The notes: generated by a model not told the origin, from the sequence alone. A stretch of 64,000 bases of DNA from Longimicrobiales bacterium (GCA_958296005.1 CATQHQ010000002.1:1237501-1301500); one strand, 5' to 3'; shown: positions 20,325 to 29,691, numbered from the stretch's first letter. A program made the numbers and translations.

Positions 20325-21364
20325 GCGCCGGCGCGGGCACGCTCGGCGGACGGATCCGCTGGGCGGTGCAGCAGCTCTGGGCAGGCGAGAGGCGTGGCGC
20401 CGGCGTCGGAATCCTGCTCGCGGCGCTGGCGCCCGCCGAGGCGAGCTTTCGGCTGATCGCCGGAGCGCGGAACGCCTGGTACGACCGTGCGCCGCCGCCC
20501 CCGACGCCGGTCGCCGTCGTCTCCGTGGGCAACCTAGTCGCGGGCGGAACGGGGAAGACGCCGGTGGTGCGCTGGCTGCGGGAGCGGCACGCCGCCTCGG
20601 GCGGGCGCGCCGCCGTGGTCTGTCGCGGCTACGGTGGCGACGAGGCCGCGATGTACCGGCGGTGGTTCGGCGACGACCACGTCTTCGCGGACCCCTCGCG
20701 CGCACAGGGCGTTCGCGAGGCATGGGAGCGCGGCTGCGACTTGGCGATATTGGACGACGGCTTCCAGCACCGTCGCGTCCACCGCGATCTGGACATCCTC
20801 CTCGTGGCGGCCGAAGATCCTCTCCGCGTCCGCCTCTTTCCCCGAGGTCCGTACCGAGAGCCGCTGTCGGCGGCCAGGCGGGCCACCCACGTTCTGGTGA
20901 CTCGGCGAAGCGCTCCCCGGACGGCGTTGGAGGCGTGGCGGGCGGTTCTGGTCCAAGCAGCGCCGACGGCGCCCGTCCTGCAAGCGGAGATGGAGATGGG
21001 GGAGTGGATCGATCTTGCCGGTGCACCCGCGGAGCCGCCGCGAGGGGACATCCTGGCCGTCTCGGCCATTGCGCGGCCCCGGGAGTTCCAGCAGGGGTTG
21101 CGGGGGTTGCTGCCGACGGCGGCCGTGGAGCCGGCTGCGTTCGCCGACCACCACCCCTACTCGCGCCGGGACGTGGACGCCCTGCTGGCGCGCCGCGCCG
21201 GACGAACCGTGGTGTGCACCGAGAAGGACGCCGTCAAGCTTGCCGCCTTCCCCGAACTCGCGCCCCACTGCGTCGCGGTGGGGTTCCGGGTCGTCGGCGA
21301 GCTTCCAGAACCCCTTGGCAGCGCCTTCGCGGACGCCGGGCGGCAGCGTTGCGCATCTCCATAG
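20321..21364 (+). CDS. lpxK: Tetraacyldisaccharide 4'-kinase LpxK
   Basis: Phosphorylates the 4' position of the lipid A disaccharide. The 347-residue protein has an N-terminal hydrophobic helix, the modified Walker A 'GNLVAGGTGKTPVV', then 'VVCRGYGG' and the conserved 'LAILDDGFQHRRVHRDLDIL'. Late in the protein 'FADHHPYS' and 'VCTEKDAVKL' match the family. GTG 20321 overlaps the lpxB stop as GTGA, so lpxB and lpxK are very likely translated together. Confidence 0.93.
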   Translation: MSAGAGTLGGRIRWAVQQLWAGERRGAGVGILLAALAPAEASFRLIAGARNAWYDRAPPPPTPVAVVSVGNLVAGGTGKTPVVRWLRERHAASGGRAAVVCRGYGGDEAAMYRRWFGDDHVFADPSRAQGVREAWERGCDLAILDDGFQHRRVHRDLDILLVAAEDPLRVRLFPRGPYREPLSAARRATHVLVTRRSAPRTALEAWRAVLVQAAPTAPVLQAEMEMGEWIDLAGAPAEPPRGDILAVSAIARPREFQQGLRGLLPTAAVEPAAFADHHPYSRRDVDALLARRAGRTVVCTEKDAVKLAAFPELAPHCVAVGFRVVGELPEPLGSAFADAGRQRCASP

Positions 21365-21813
21365 TCGTCGTCGGCAAGCCCGGTTCGCTGGCCCCGGCGA
21401 TCCAGGAGTACGAACGCCGCGCGGCCCGCTATTGGCGGCTGGAGACGGCGGTGGTGCCGGCGGCTCGGGATGCGAACCCACCAGCACTCCTCCGCCGGGA
21501 GGCAGCGGCCCTCCGCAAGGGACTGCGCAGAGGCTTCTCCCGCGTGGCCCTGACCCGGCAGGGCGACCGCTGCTCGTCGCGAGAGCTGGCGCGTTGGCTG
21601 GAGGGTCTCACCGTCCGAGCCGTGCCCGGCGTCCACTTCCTCGTTGGCGGCGCCTTCGGCCTGGAACCGGGCTTGCAGGAGGAGTGCTGCCGGCGCCTCT
21701 CTCTTTCTTCCCTGACCCTGCCTCGCGACCTTGCCCGGCTGGTGCTGGCCGAGCAGCTGTACCGGGCCGGAACGATCCTCCGAAACGAACCCTACCACAA
21801 GGGGCCGAGGTGA
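21349..21813 (+). CDS. rlmH: 23S rRNA pseudouridine-1915 N3-methyltransferase RlmH
   Basis: A 154-residue SPOUT methyltransferase, the usual RlmH length. Conserved features are the first strand 'LRISIVVVGKPG', the SAM-binding 'FLVGGAFGL' loop near the C-terminus, and the terminal knot segment 'EQLYRAGTILRNEPYHK'. It modifies position 1915 in helix 69 of 23S rRNA. The start TTG 21349 lies inside the end of lpxK (16-base overlap) and gives exactly the expected N-terminus. Confidence 0.92.
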   Translation: MRISIVVVGKPGSLAPAIQEYERRAARYWRLETAVVPAARDANPPALLRREAAALRKGLRRGFSRVALTRQGDRCSSRELARWLEGLTVRAVPGVHFLVGGAFGLEPGLQEECCRRLSLSSLTLPRDLARLVLAEQLYRAGTILRNEPYHKGPR

Positions 21814-21841
21814 AGCGAAGCGAAACGGGGGTCGGCGCGAC

Positions 21842-22576
21842 GTGAAGCCCTGGTTCCAGAAGTGGTTCGGCAGGGAATACCTGGCCCTCTACCCCCATCG
21901 GGACGGCGCCGAAGCGGGCCGGGCCGTGCGGCTCCTGCAAGAGGCCACAGGGCGGGGAAGAGGCACCCGGGTGCTGGACCTGGGGTGCGGCGCGGGCCGC
22001 CACCTGGCCCAACTCCGGCGCGTCGGCTACGCGGCCGTGGGGCTCGATCTCTCGTTCCAGATGCTGGACGCCGCCAAGCGCGCTGCGTCCGGGGTTCCCC
22101 TGGCCAGAGGCGACATGCGGCGGTTGCCGTTCCGCCAAGCTTCGTTCGATCTGGTTTCGTCCTACTTCACCACCTTCGGTTACTTCGACGACGAAGCCGA
22201 CGATCGGCAGGTGCTGCGGGAAGTGCGGCGCGTCCTCTCCACCGGCGGAACGTTCCTCCTGGACTTCATGAACGCGGACCAGGTCGTGGCGAACCTGACG
22301 GTGGAGGACCGGCGAACCGTGTCCGGCGCCGCCGTAGTGCAGGAGCGCCGTCTGGTGGAAGGGGGCAGGGTCGTGGAGAAGCGCATCCGCATCGCCGCCC
22401 GTGGCAACGAGCCCGAACGGTCGTTCGTGGAACGGGTGCGGCTGTACCGGCCCCGGGAACTTGAGTCGATGCTCTCCCACGCGGGATTGGCGCCCGGGTC
22501 CGTCTTCGGCAGCTACGACGGCACCGGCTTCGGGCCGGCGTCCGCCCGCTACATCGTGCTGGCCGAGGCCGTCTGA
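21842..22576 (+). CDS. Class I SAM-dependent methyltransferase
   Basis: A 244-residue methyltransferase. Motif I is 'VLDLGCGAGRHLAQL', followed by the acidic 'VGLDLSFQML' and 'ARGDMRRLPF', then 'FDLVSSYFTTFGYF'. It resembles UbiE/Methyltransf_25 proteins that act on small molecules, but the substrate is not evident. It overlaps bshC by one base (TGATG), so a link to low-molecular-weight thiol metabolism is possible; this rests on position only. The start is GTG 21842. Confidence 0.8.
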   Translation: MKPWFQKWFGREYLALYPHRDGAEAGRAVRLLQEATGRGRGTRVLDLGCGAGRHLAQLRRVGYAAVGLDLSFQMLDAAKRAASGVPLARGDMRRLPFRQASFDLVSSYFTTFGYFDDEADDRQVLREVRRVLSTGGTFLLDFMNADQVVANLTVEDRRTVSGAAVVQERRLVEGGRVVEKRIRIAARGNEPERSFVERVRLYRPRELESMLSHAGLAPGSVFGSYDGTGFGPASARYIVLAEAV

Positions 22577-24198
22577 TGCGCATCGTCCACAGACCGTTCG
22601 GCGGCTCGCGGCTGGTACGGGACTACTTGGCGGGCGCCACCTCCGCCGCCGACTTCTACGCAGGGTCTCCGTTTGCGGTGGAGTCGTACCGGCGGAAGGC
22701 CCGGGAACTCGACCACGCACCCGCGGGAAGGGCGGCGGAGGCGGCCGCCATGATCCGACCGATCGGGCCCCAGGGAGCGGCGCTCCTGCGCGAGGTCGGC
22801 GCGGGCGCGGGCTACTTCGTCACGACGGGGCAGCAGCCGGGCCTCTTCGGCGGTCCCCTGTACAGCCTCTACAAGGCGCTCTCCGCGGTTCGCCTGGCAG
22901 AGAGCCTGGGGGACGCGCTGGGCAAGCCCGTCATGCCTCTCTTCTGGGTGGCGTCCGACGACCACGACTGGGAGGAAGCCAACCAGGCCTGGTTGCTGGA
23001 CGGCGCCAACGAGCTTCACCGCCTCGACCTGGGCCCGGAACCGGGGCTCGCCCGACGGGCGCTGGCCGAGACGTCGATGGGACCGGCGGCGGAAAACGCT
23101 GTGACGCGCTTCGCTGGGCTGTACCCCGAAAACGATTTCCACGCCCGCTACGTCGCCTTGCTGCGGGAGAGTTGCCGTCCCGAAGCCACGATCTCCGCCG
23201 CCTTCGCGGCACTCATGGGCGAAGTGCTGGCGGACACGCCGATCGGGCTGGTGGACGCCGCCGACCCGGCCGTCAAGGCGGCCTCCCGGCCCCTCCTTCG
23301 GGCCGAGGCCGAGGACCCGGTCGCCAGCGAGATCGCGCTGGCCCGGACGTGCGCCGAGCTGCAGGACGCCGACTACGGCCTGCAAGTTCACCTGATCCCT
23401 GGGGCGGCCAACCTCTTCGTCCACGGAGACGACGGGCGGGACCGGCTCCAGCGGAGCGAGGGCGGCGACGGCGGCTTTCGCTTGCGGCGCTCCGGCCGGG
23501 CGATCTCCCGACGTTGCCTTCTGGAGGCGATCTCCGCCGAGCCGTGCGCCGCGTCGCCCAACGTGCTCCTGCGCCCAGTCGTCGAAAGCGCCCTCTTTCC
23601 CACGCTGGCCTACGTGGGCGGCCCTGGCGAGCTGGCGTACTTCGGCCAGCTGGGCAGGCTCTTCCGCCGCCACGGCCTGGGGATGCCCGTCGTGGTCCCC
23701 CGAGCGTCGCTGCTGATCGTGGAGCGCAAGGTGGCGAAGGTCCTGAAGGGGTTCGACTTGGAGGTGGACGACGTGCGGGACCTGGACGGATTGCTGGGTC
23801 GGTTCGCCAGGGACGGGATGCCGGGCGACGTGAGGAAGGCGATGGGAAGGTGGCGGGGCGAGCTGAACGCGGCGGCGAAAGACCTCGCGACGGCCGCGGT
23901 CGGGGTGGACCCGACCTTGAAGGGCGCCGTGACCGCTGCCCGCAACGCGAGCCTCGGCGCGCTGGGAGCGCTGGAGAAGAAGATCGTCCGAGCGGTCAAG
24001 CAGAGGAACGAGACTGCTTGGAGCCAGCTCGCGAAGGCCCAAGCCAACCTCTGGCCCGGAGGAAAGCCGCAGGAACGCGTCCTGGGGCCGCTGCACTACC
24101 TCATGCGCTACGGCCCCGACTTCGCCGTCCGCGTACTGGACGAGCTCCGACCGATCACGGAAGCCGGCCACTTGGCCCCCGCCCCGCCGGAAGGATAG
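22576..24198 (+). CDS. bshC: Bacillithiol biosynthesis cysteine-adding enzyme BshC
   Basis: The 540-residue BshC/YllA-type protein adds cysteine to glucosaminyl-malate, the last step of bacillithiol synthesis. Characteristic segments are 'FVTTGQQPGLFGGPLYSLYK', 'PLFWVASDDHDWEE' and 'FPTLAYVGGPGELAYFGQL'. The enzyme has a nucleotidyltransferase-like core and a long coiled-coil (about residues 390-470). Bacillithiol occurs in Firmicutes, Deinococcus and some Bacteroidota and relatives. bshA and bshB are not in this window. Confidence 0.92.
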   Translation: MRIVHRPFGGSRLVRDYLAGATSAADFYAGSPFAVESYRRKARELDHAPAGRAAEAAAMIRPIGPQGAALLREVGAGAGYFVTTGQQPGLFGGPLYSLYKALSAVRLAESLGDALGKPVMPLFWVASDDHDWEEANQAWLLDGANELHRLDLGPEPGLARRALAETSMGPAAENAVTRFAGLYPENDFHARYVALLRESCRPEATISAAFAALMGEVLADTPIGLVDAADPAVKAASRPLLRAEAEDPVASEIALARTCAELQDADYGLQVHLIPGAANLFVHGDDGRDRLQRSEGGDGGFRLRRSGRAISRRCLLEAISAEPCAASPNVLLRPVVESALFPTLAYVGGPGELAYFGQLGRLFRRHGLGMPVVVPRASLLIVERKVAKVLKGFDLEVDDVRDLDGLLGRFARDGMPGDVRKAMGRWRGELNAAAKDLATAAVGVDPTLKGAVTAARNASLGALGALEKKIVRAVKQRNETAWSQLAKAQANLWPGGKPQERVLGPLHYLMRYGPDFAVRVLDELRPITEAGHLAPAPPEG

Positions 24199-24207
24199 CT
24201 TTCGCCC

Positions 24208-24522
24208 ATGATGAGCTTCGCACTTGTCGTCCTCGTCCTCCTGATCCCGATCCTGGCCATCGTGCTGGACTCCAAGCTGGGCAAGGCGATCGCCGCTCGG
24301 ATCGAGCGCAAGAACTTCGCAGGGGGCGAGCGAGCCGCCCACGAGCGGCTGGCCTTCTTGGAGGGAGAGGTGGAGCGTCTCGGGCGGGAAGTGGACCGCC
24401 TGGACGAGGAAGGCCGCTTCATGCAGAGGCTGCTGGCGGACCGGCAGGAGCCGAACGCCCTTCGCTCCGGCGCCCGGTCCTCCTCCCGGCGACGCCTCCC
24501 CGGCGACGAGTCCGGGTCCTGA
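24208..24522 (+). CDS. Small membrane protein with a coiled coil
   Basis: A 104-residue protein: one N-terminal membrane helix ('FALVVLVLLIPILAIVLD'), a basic stretch ('KAIAARIERK'), a heptad-like helix (about residues 45-75, 'LAFLEGEVERLGREVDRLDE') and a disordered arginine- and serine-rich tail. It lies 9 bases after bshC and 24 before murJ. No family recognised. The layout is similar to small proteins such as PspB or LapA-like anchors, but this is only resemblance. Confidence 0.6.
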   Translation: MMSFALVVLVLLIPILAIVLDSKLGKAIAARIERKNFAGGERAAHERLAFLEGEVERLGREVDRLDEEGRFMQRLLADRQEPNALRSGARSSSRRRLPGDESGS

Positions 24523-24546
24523 TCGCCCCCGCCGGTCGCGCTTGAA

Positions 24547-26121
24547 GTGGCGGCTTCGCGGGCAGCTTCGGGGATCCTCGTCAGCCGGCTCCTCGGCTTC
24601 GCGCGGGAGTCGGCCGTAGCCCACTTCTTCGGCACAGGCTACTTGGCGGACTCGTGGAGAGCCGCCGTTCAGATACCGAACGTCATCCAGAACCTCTTGG
24701 GCGAGGGAAGCTTGAGCGCTTCGTTCGTTCCGGTGTACGTCCGCCTGTTGCAGGAGGGCAGGGAAGAGGATGCGGGTCGGGTTGCGGGGGCCGTTCTGGG
24801 CCTCCTCGCGACGGCCGCGGGAGGGTTGGCCCTTCTGGGCGCGGCGGCGGCCCCCTGGCTGCTCGTGCTCGTCTCCGGGTTCATGAACGACGCGCGAGCC
24901 GACGTGGTGGTCTCCCTGCTCCGCGTGCTCTTCCCCATGACCGCCGTGCTGGCTCTCTCGGCGTGGACGCTGGGAATCCTCAACAGCCACCGGAAGTTCT
25001 TCGTCGCCTACGTGGCCCCGGCGCTGTGGAACCTGTCGATGATCGCGGTGCTGGTCGCGTTCGGGACCCTCGCGGCGGACGGGAGGGGCTTGGACGCCCC
25101 GGAGTTGCTGGACGCGCTGGCGTGGGGCGCCCTGGCGGGCGGCGTCCTGCAGCTGCTCTTCCAGTTGCCGTTCGCCATCCCCCACCTGAAGCGCCTCCGG
25201 CTCTCGCTGAACCGGCGGATCGCCGAAGTACGGGAGGTGGTCCGCAACTTCGTTCCGGCGATGGCGTCCCGGGGGGCGGCGAACCTGGGCGGCTTCGTGG
25301 ACTTGCAGTTGGCCTCCTGGCTGGCGGGGGGCGCCCTGGCCCGGCTGGGCTACGCCCGGATGCTGTACGTGCTGCCGATCTCCGTCTTCGGCCTCTCCAT
25401 CGCCGCGGCCGCGCTGCCCGAGCTGTCCCGGGACCGCGCGGCGGGCTTGCCGGCGGTCCGGGCGCGCACGGAGGAGGCGGTCGCCCGGGCGTGCTTCTGG
25501 CTGGTCCCCTTCGCTGCCGCGTACGTCGTCCTGCGAACCGAAGCCATGGCCGTCTTCCAGGCGTTCGACGGGATCCTGGGCGAGAGCGCGTTCACGGATG
25601 CCGACGCCGTCGCCACGGGCTGGGTGCTGGCGGCGTTCGCCGTGGGGCTGCCGGCGACCGGGGTCAGCCGCGTTGTTTCCTCCGCCTTCTTCAGCCTGGG
25701 AGACACGCGAACGCCCGCGAAGATCGTCGCCGCGCGGATGATGGTGTCGGCCGCCGCAGGAGCGGCCCTCATGTTTCCGCTGGACGCCGTCCAGGTGGGC
25801 GGACGTCCGTTGGGCGCGGTGGGGTTGGCCCTGGGAGCGGCCCTCGGCGGCTGGCTGGAGCTGTGGCTCCTGCGGCGGCGGCTGCGGGAGCGGCTCTCCG
25901 GCTTCTCCTTCCAGCCCCGGCGACTGGCCCGGCTCGCACTTGCCGCCGCGGCCGCGGTCGTCGCAGGTCTCGTGGCGAAGCTCCTGCTGCCGCCGCTTGG
26001 TCCCGTCCTCCAGGCCCTGGGTGCCGCCGTCCCCTTCGGGCTCGTCTACCTTGTCGTCACCGAGTGGATGGGCGTGTCCCCCGTCGGCGTCCGAGAGCGC
26101 CTCCGCCGGTTCCGCCGGTGA
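24547..26121 (+). CDS. murJ: Lipid II flippase MurJ
   Basis: A 524-residue multi-pass membrane protein of the MVF (MOP exporter) family that moves the peptidoglycan precursor lipid II across the inner membrane. The N-terminal 'ASGILVSRLLGFARE' and 'ADSWRAAVQIPNVIQNLLGEG' are family signatures containing the conserved arginines of the central cavity. About fourteen hydrophobic segments can be counted. The start GTG 24547 gives a slightly short N-terminus compared with E. coli MurJ. It overlaps uvrC by 4 bases. Confidence 0.93.
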   Translation: MAASRAASGILVSRLLGFARESAVAHFFGTGYLADSWRAAVQIPNVIQNLLGEGSLSASFVPVYVRLLQEGREEDAGRVAGAVLGLLATAAGGLALLGAAAAPWLLVLVSGFMNDARADVVVSLLRVLFPMTAVLALSAWTLGILNSHRKFFVAYVAPALWNLSMIAVLVAFGTLAADGRGLDAPELLDALAWGALAGGVLQLLFQLPFAIPHLKRLRLSLNRRIAEVREVVRNFVPAMASRGAANLGGFVDLQLASWLAGGALARLGYARMLYVLPISVFGLSIAAAALPELSRDRAAGLPAVRARTEEAVARACFWLVPFAAAYVVLRTEAMAVFQAFDGILGESAFTDADAVATGWVLAAFAVGLPATGVSRVVSSAFFSLGDTRTPAKIVAARMMVSAAAGAALMFPLDAVQVGGRPLGAVGLALGAALGGWLELWLLRRRLRERLSGFSFQPRRLARLALAAAAAVVAGLVAKLLLPPLGPVLQALGAAVPFGLVYLVVTEWMGVSPVGVRERLRRFRR

Positions 26122-28007
26122 CCGCGCCCCCTGCGCCTGCCGCGACGGCGACCTGGGGCGTCCCCTTCGACTTGGCCCACGCCGCCCGGCTTCCGGCCAA
26201 GCCCGGCGTCTACCTCTTCAAGGGCGCAGGAAGCCGAACCCGGCCGGAGATCCTCTACGTGGGCAAGGCCAAGTCGCTCCGGGCCCGCGTCCAGTCGTAC
26301 CTGGGGAAGGGCAGGGACCCCAGCATCAAGACGCGAGAGCTGGTGCGCCGGACGCAACGCGTCGAGACCCTCGTGGCAGGCTCGGAGGCCGAGGCCCTGA
26401 TCCTCGAGGCCAACCTCATCAAGGAGTACCAGCCGCGCTTCAACATCCAGCTGCGCGACGACAAGAAGTACCCGTACATCAAGGTTACGGTGCAGGAGCG
26501 CTTCCCCCGCGCTTGGGTCACCCGGACAGTGCGCGAAGACGGGTCCCGCTACTTTGGGCCGTTCGCCTCGGTAGGGCGGGTGCGCCAAGCGCTCGAAGCC
26601 GTGATGCGGCTCCACTTCGTCCGGTCGTGCCGCTACGACCTGCCGTCGGAATCGCCGCCCCGTCCGTGCCTGGACTACCACATCGGCCGTTGCCGCGCGC
26701 CGTGCGCCGGCAGGCAGACGGAGGCCGAGTACCGTCGGATGATCGACCGCATCGTGCAGGTCCTCTCGGGCGACGTGGCCGGGGTTCAAGCAATGATTGA
26801 AGAGGAGATGCGCAAAGCCTCTACGGACATGGAGTTCGAACGGGCAGCGCACCTCCGCAACGTGCTGGCGGGGCTCGACGGCATCGCGCGTCAGCAGCGG
26901 GTCCAGGTGCTGGGCGGAGGCGATCAGGACGTGCTCGGGCTGGCCAGGGACGGCGAGGGGGCCGCCGCGGTGCTGATCCGGATCCGCAACGGCGTCCTCA
27001 TCGGACGCGAGACCTACCTGATGACCGGCGCCGACGGCGAGCCCGACGAAGCTCTCGTCGCCCGCTTCGCCTCCCATGCGTACCTCTCCAGCGGCGTCGC
27101 GACCCTCGACCAGCTCCCACGGGAGGTGCTCCTGCCCGCCGGCTTTCCCGACCAGCACCTGTTGGAGGCGGTCCTGAGCGAGAAGGCGTCCCGCAAGGTG
27201 GTCGTTCGCGTCCCGCAGCGAGGCGCGAAGGCCAAGGTGCTGGAGCTGGCCGTCGCCAACGCTCGTCATGCGCTGGCCGACCGTGCCCGCAAGGGAGACG
27301 GCGGAGCGCCGCGCACGGACGACGTCCTCTACGAGCTCCAAGACCGCCTGGGCCTGAAGGTCGTCCCGCGGCTGATCGCCTGCTTCGACGTGTCCCACAC
27401 TCAAGGCGCCGAGACCGTCGCTGCCGGCGTCCTCTTCGAGAACGGCGAGCCCCGGAAGTCGGGCTACCGCCACATGCGCATTCGGGGTCGCTGGGGGAAC
27501 GACGACTACCGCTCGATCGCCGAGGCCGTCCACCGCTACTTCGCCCGCTTGGCCGAAGGCGAGGGACCGCTGCCGGACCTTGCGGTGATCGACGGGGGCA
27601 AGGGCCAGCTGGGGGCTGCTCGGGAGGCCTTGGCCCAGCTCGGCCTGGACGGCGTCGCCGTGGCGGCCCTGGCCAAGCGCGAGGAGCGGGTCTACCTGCC
27701 GGGCCTCGCCGACGGCCTCCGCATCCCCAGGACCGCGCGCTCGCTGCACCTTCTGCAACGAGTCCGGGACGAGGCCCACCGCTTCGCCTCCGGCTACAAC
27801 CGCAAGCTCCGCTCCCGTCGCACGATCCGCTCGGAGCTGGGCGACGTTCCCGGCGTCGGTCCCAAGCGACAGCAGGCCCTCCTCTCCCGCTTCGGCTCCG
27901 TGCGCGCCGTTCGGGCGGCCAGCGCCGACGAGATCGGCAGAGTGCCGGGCTTCAGCGAAGCCATGGGGGTGCGCATCCTGACGTGGCTGAAGCGAGGATC
28001 GGGGTGA
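26118..28007 (+). CDS. uvrC: Excinuclease ABC subunit C (UvrC)
   Basis: The nuclease of nucleotide excision repair; it cuts on both sides of a DNA lesion marked by UvrA-UvrB. The 629-residue protein has a GIY-YIG domain ('PGVYLFKG...ILYVGKAKSLRARV', residues ~30-110), a cysteine cluster ('PCLDYHIGRCRAPC'), a UVR motif for UvrB ('DMEFERAAHLRNVL'), an RNase H-like C-terminal nuclease ('CFDVSHTQG' and 'VIDGGKGQL') and a terminal helix-hairpin-helix pair ('DVPGVGPKRQQALLSRFGS'). GTG 26118 overlaps murJ as GTGA. A possible terminator follows. Confidence 0.96.
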   Translation: MTAPPAPAATATWGVPFDLAHAARLPAKPGVYLFKGAGSRTRPEILYVGKAKSLRARVQSYLGKGRDPSIKTRELVRRTQRVETLVAGSEAEALILEANLIKEYQPRFNIQLRDDKKYPYIKVTVQERFPRAWVTRTVREDGSRYFGPFASVGRVRQALEAVMRLHFVRSCRYDLPSESPPRPCLDYHIGRCRAPCAGRQTEAEYRRMIDRIVQVLSGDVAGVQAMIEEEMRKASTDMEFERAAHLRNVLAGLDGIARQQRVQVLGGGDQDVLGLARDGEGAAAVLIRIRNGVLIGRETYLMTGADGEPDEALVARFASHAYLSSGVATLDQLPREVLLPAGFPDQHLLEAVLSEKASRKVVVRVPQRGAKAKVLELAVANARHALADRARKGDGGAPRTDDVLYELQDRLGLKVVPRLIACFDVSHTQGAETVAAGVLFENGEPRKSGYRHMRIRGRWGNDDYRSIAEAVHRYFARLAEGEGPLPDLAVIDGGKGQLGAAREALAQLGLDGVAVAALAKREERVYLPGLADGLRIPRTARSLHLLQRVRDEAHRFASGYNRKLRSRRTIRSELGDVPGVGPKRQQALLSRFGSVRAVRAASADEIGRVPGFSEAMGVRILTWLKRGSG

Positions 28008-28031
28008 GCTGCTCGACCCGCCGTCTTTTTT
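28000..28031 (+). terminator. Possible rho-independent terminator after uvrC
   Basis: CGGG at 28000-28003 can pair with CCCG at 28017-28020, with an inner GAG/CTC pairing, followed five bases later by a run of six T (28026-28031). The stem is short and interrupted, so the call is weak. Its position, straddling the uvrC stop and just before a good promoter, fits an operon boundary. Confidence 0.35.
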
Positions 28032-28058
28032 GACCTCCGCCGGGAGCGTCCGTATACT
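28030..28058 (+). promoter_or_regulatory. Sigma70-type promoter upstream of the TPR lipoprotein gene
   Basis: A -35 box TTGACC (28030-28035) and a -10 box TATACT (28053-28058) are separated by 17 bases, close to the optimal arrangement. Transcription would begin near 28065 and leave a leader of about 70 bases before GTG 28138. It is the clearest housekeeping-type promoter I found in the window. Confidence 0.7.
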
Positions 28059-28137
28059 TTCCAGTTGATCGCAAGCGCGTCCCGCGTTGCAGGGGGGGAC
28101 GCGGCTTCCACTGGAAACGACTTCAGGAGGACTCGGT

Positions 28138-29526
28138 GTGAAGAAGGTTCGGTTCGGACTCCCGTTGGTCGCGGTAGCCGCCGTGGCCCTAGCCGCGTGT
28201 GCGTCCGGCTCAGGCGGGGGAGGGGAAGAGGAAGGAAACCCGCCCAGGGACAACAGTCACACGCGCAGCGCCGAGCTGTTCCTTACCCAAGCCCAGACGC
28301 TCGGAGACCCGGCCAGGTACAACGACGCGATCGACGCGGCCAACAACTCGATCCTCGAGGAGCCGACCAACCCCCGAGGCTACTTCCAAGCGGGCCGGGC
28401 GCAGCTCGGCCTGGAGGACTACGTCGCCGCGGACACCCTCTTCGACAAGACGCTCGAGCTGTACCCGCCCTACGCCGAGGAAGTGCGGATGGAGCGGGAG
28501 AACGCCTGGATCGGGATGTTCAACCGTTCGATCGACCCCATGAACGCCGGCAACCCGGAAGAGGGCATCCGCTTGCTGGAGCTGGCCGAGGTGATCTTCC
28601 CGGACCAGCGCCCCGAAGCGTTGATCAACCTGGGCGTCGGCTACAGCAACATGGGCCGAAACGAGGAGGCTATCGTGGCGTTCGGGGAAGCGCTGGAGAT
28701 CATCCGCGGCCCGCGCTCGGAAAGCATGGACAGCGCCATGGTGGCCGGCTGGGTCGAGCAGGAGTCCAGCGTCGCCTTCAACCGAGCCCAGCTGCTGAGC
28801 CAGACTGAGCGCTACGACGAGGCGGCGGCCGAGTACGAGACCTACCTCGCATCAAACCCCGGCGACATCTCGGCGCTTTCCAACTTGGCCGCGGTCATGT
28901 CGTCGTCCGGCCGGCCCGACTCGGCCCAGGCGATCTACGACCACCTTCTCGACCAGGAAGGACTCGAGCCCCGCGACTTCTTCAACATCGGCGTGGGTCT
29001 CTACAGTGCCGACGTCTTCGACCGAGCCGCCGATGCGTTCCGCCAAGTGGCGGAGGTGGGGCCCGAGAACCGGGACGCCGTCTACAACTACGCCCAGTCG
29101 CTCTACGAGGACGAGCAGTGGGAGACCCTGCTCGACGTCGGCCGCGATTTGGTGGAGCTGGACGGCTACAACAGCAACAGCTACGCCATCCTGGCCCGCG
29201 CGCTGATCAACACCGGCGACGAACAGGAGGCGGTGCGCGTCCTGCAGGCCGGCGAGGACTTGGCGTTCAACCTCGAGAACAGCGTACTTCAACCCAGGAG
29301 CGCGGGTGGCGGGTCGGTCACGGCGGAGCTGATCAACAAGACGTTGGAGGCCGGGTCGGAAGTGAACGTTCGGGTCCACTTCATCAGCGACGACGGGGTA
29401 GCGATCTCGTTCGTCGACGTCCGCGTGGATGTGCCGGAGCCCGACGTCGTCCAGTCGTTCCGGGCCGACCTGACCAGCGACGAAGACATACTCGGCTTCT
29501 ACTTCGAGGTGATCAACCCTAGCTAG
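28138..29526 (+). CDS. TPR-repeat lipoprotein
   Basis: A 462-residue lipoprotein: signal peptide 'KKVRFGLPLVAVAAVALAAC' with a lipobox ending at Cys. The body is a chain of tetratricopeptide-like helix pairs ('GYFQAGRAQLGLEDYVAADT', 'ALINLGVGYSNMGRNEEAIV', 'RDAVYNYAQSLYEDEQWETL'). The last ~90 residues are predicted beta structure ('EVNVRVHFISDDGVAISFVD'). GTG 28138 follows AGGAGG at 28125-28130 with 7-base spacing, a strong ribosome site. Similar TPR lipoproteins often scaffold outer-membrane complexes; the partner here is unknown. Confidence 0.75.
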   Translation: MKKVRFGLPLVAVAAVALAACASGSGGGGEEEGNPPRDNSHTRSAELFLTQAQTLGDPARYNDAIDAANNSILEEPTNPRGYFQAGRAQLGLEDYVAADTLFDKTLELYPPYAEEVRMERENAWIGMFNRSIDPMNAGNPEEGIRLLELAEVIFPDQRPEALINLGVGYSNMGRNEEAIVAFGEALEIIRGPRSESMDSAMVAGWVEQESSVAFNRAQLLSQTERYDEAAAEYETYLASNPGDISALSNLAAVMSSSGRPDSAQAIYDHLLDQEGLEPRDFFNIGVGLYSADVFDRAADAFRQVAEVGPENRDAVYNYAQSLYEDEQWETLLDVGRDLVELDGYNSNSYAILARALINTGDEQEAVRVLQAGEDLAFNLENSVLQPRSAGGGSVTAELINKTLEAGSEVNVRVHFISDDGVAISFVDVRVDVPEPDVVQSFRADLTSDEDILGFYFEVINPS

Positions 29527-29581
29527 ACAGGCCCAAGCAGCAGCTCGCCGCCCGGGCCACGGCGACCAGAACAGGAGGTTC

Positions 29582-29654
29582 GCGGGAGTAGCTCAGTTGG
29601 TAGAGCATCAGCTTCCCAAGCTGAGGGTCGCGGGTTCGAGTCCCGTCTCCCGCT
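29582..29654 (+). tRNA. tRNA-Gly (anticodon CCC)
   Basis: A complete cloverleaf: acceptor GCGGGAG pairs with CTCCCGC (29647-29653), D-arm GCTC/GAGC around AGTTGGTA, anticodon stem TCAGC/GCTGA with loop TTCCCAA (anticodon CCC, reads GGG), and T-arm loop TTCGAGT. The discriminator is T at 29654 and no CCA is encoded. It lies between two TPR genes in the same direction. Confidence 0.95.
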
Positions 29655-29691
29655 TTTGTTGTCTTGGCTTCCCCCACCGGAGTCGCACGCC

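Noticed and set aside
24654..26117. Longer UvrC start inside murJ
   Set aside because: The extra sequence is an Arg/Gly/Pro-rich shadow of murJ; GTG 26118 gives a normal UvrC N-terminus.
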